NCBI GenBank assembly: GCA_903917425.1
Contig: CAIXAQ010000781.1
Coordinates: 1 to 6,286, forward strand
From: an uncultured Bacteroidales bacterium
GTDB lineage: Bacteria > Bacteroidota > Bacteroidia > Bacteroidales > UBA4417
DNA: 6,286 bases
Direction of reading: 5' to 3'
The stretch's first letter is position 1, and each line of letters starts with the position of its first letter. The position numbers and the translations under genes were made by a program. Below, in pieces: positions 5,731 to 6,286 of the stretch. Below the pieces are notes generated by a model. That model saw only the letters and a list, made by a program, of their open reading frames with translations. It did not search any database and was not told where the DNA came from.

Positions 5731-6268
5731 TTTCTTTGATTTTTTGAGTTAGATAACGGAATACGGTATGGAGTGGCAGAGCAGCATATTTATCCTGGTT
5801 AACAATATCATCCCCGACGAGGGATTCATAAAGTTTTACCCAATCTGAGCCTCGGCTTCGCCCGGCTGCCGTGCCTCGGTGGCCTCGGCTCCGCTCGGCC
5901 ACCGGATCAGCTTCGCTGTTGTCTTCTGTTGGTTTTTGGAAAATGAGTGGGTATTGATTGCAGAGCCATTCTTTAACAAGACGGTAATTTAAGTTGATGG
6001 CGGTTTTTTCTTCCGGCAGGAAGAAAAGTTCGACATAATCTGCCCGGCACTGAATAAGCTGTTCATCAAAGGCTTTCCCTTCAGGAAGATACAGGCAAGC
6101 GATAAACTTGTTTAGCTGAGTGTTATCGTCGGCAGTAATGGCAATTTCGTTATAAGTATCAGCAAATATAAATTGAGCGAATGACATTCCTTCCAGCCTT
6201 GGCCTGGGAGAAGTGAGGCCTTTTATGTTTCTGATCACAAATGAATAGAACGGTTTGAAATCCTTCAT
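5717..6268 (-). CDS. Hypothetical phage-like protein interrupted in frame by a GC-rich repeat
   Basis: A 183-aa soluble protein of unknown role, first visible member of the phage-like operon. The N-terminal part (about 25-112) is regular helical sequence (MSFAQFIFADTYNEIAITAD, AINLNYRLVKEWLCNQYPLIF). The C-terminal part (about 142-180) is another helical block ending RYLTQKIKENGRK. Between them residues 120-141 (DPVAERSRGHRGTAAGRSRG and two more) are encoded by the GC-rich repeat at about 5843-5911 and look foreign to the protein; the frame survives. The start at 6268 is favoured because a second frame from the window edge (LSNWIL) stops with a TGA overlapping this ATG (ATGA). However, the gene's own frame also stays open to the edge, so a longer N-terminus is possible. 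Homologues, as I recall, sit in Bacteroidetes prophages; exact function unknown. Confidence 0.6.
   Translation of the reverse strand: MKDFKPFYSFVIRNIKGLTSPRPRLEGMSFAQFIFADTYNEIAITADDNTQLNKFIACLYLPEGKAFDEQLIQCRADYVELFFLPEEKTAINLNYRLVKEWLCNQYPLIFQKPTEDNSEADPVAERSRGHRGTAAGRSRGSDWVKLYESLVGDDIVNQDKYAALPLHTVFRYLTQKIKENGRK
5843..5911. repeat. GC-rich palindromic interspersed repeat (REP-like) inside a coding gene
   Basis: This stretch is far richer in G+C than its surroundings. It contains a perfect 8-bp inverted repeat, cggtggcc at 5877-5884 and ggccaccg at 5897-5904, around a 12-nt loop. It also has two direct 22-bp copies, 5849-5870 and 5882-5903, that agree at 18 of 22 positions; the heptamer gcctcgg occurs three times (5849, 5873, 5882). 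On the minus strand it translates as PVAERSRGHR-like residues, a signature I recall from dispersed GC-rich repeats in Bacteroidetes genomes. Boundaries are approximate. Genome-wide copy number cannot be seen here. Confidence 0.7.
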
Positions 6269-6286
6269 AAAATCCAGTTCGATAGC

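Noticed and set aside
5877..5904. Transcription terminator at the GC-rich hairpin
   Set aside because: It is inside an open reading frame, has no T-run on either side, and belongs to a larger repeat structure.

Overview
The window looks like a chromosomal segment of a Bacteroidota (Bacteroidetes) bacterium. The signs are moderate to low GC, A/T-rich leaders without Shine-Dalgarno sequences, one TAnnTTTG-type -7 hexamer upstream of hsdM, and a GC-rich palindromic repeat that reads through a protein as PVAERSRGHR-like sequence. The phylum call is an inference from these features and from remembered family resemblance; there is no rRNA or marker gene to prove it. Every convincing gene lies on the minus strand, so the biological order runs from high to low coordinates.

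Region 1 (about 6286 to 4756) holds three tightly packed genes of 183, 161 and 158 codons that resemble small neck/tail-completion proteins of Bacteroidetes prophages. They overlap or nearly touch, as expected for a phage structural operon. The run stops at 4756; no tube, tape-measure or baseplate gene follows, so this looks like the broken edge of a prophage or related element. The first of the three carries an in-frame insertion of a GC-rich interspersed palindromic repeat (about 5843-5911).

Region 2 (4755 to 4216) is about 540 bp without a convincing gene. It probably holds the promoter of the next operon and may contain decayed plus-strand coding remnants.

Region 3 (4215 to 1) is a type I restriction-modification operon seen without its restriction gene: hsdM (678 aa), then a 475-aa AlbA_2 (Schlafen-like) plus GHKL-type ATPase protein, then a 140-aa ORF, then an unknown 104-aa ORF, and finally the first ten codons of a probable hsdS that leaves the window at the left edge. 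Successive genes overlap by 1, 11, 4 and 4 nt, so translation of the whole set is probably coupled. hsdR is not in the window and may lie beyond the left edge.

The most interesting structure is in the middle of region 3. The 140-aa ORF is a second, orphan copy of the C-terminal part of the 475-aa protein. The two copies share a 62-bp segment identical at 61 positions, while the sequence on either side has diverged. In each copy this segment is followed by a different four-residue (12-bp) tandem repeat and a related winged-helix tail. Recombination between the 62-bp repeats would remove 448 bp and fuse the orphan tail in frame onto the ATPase (463 aa). This resembles a C-terminal cassette-exchange arrangement inside an RM locus.
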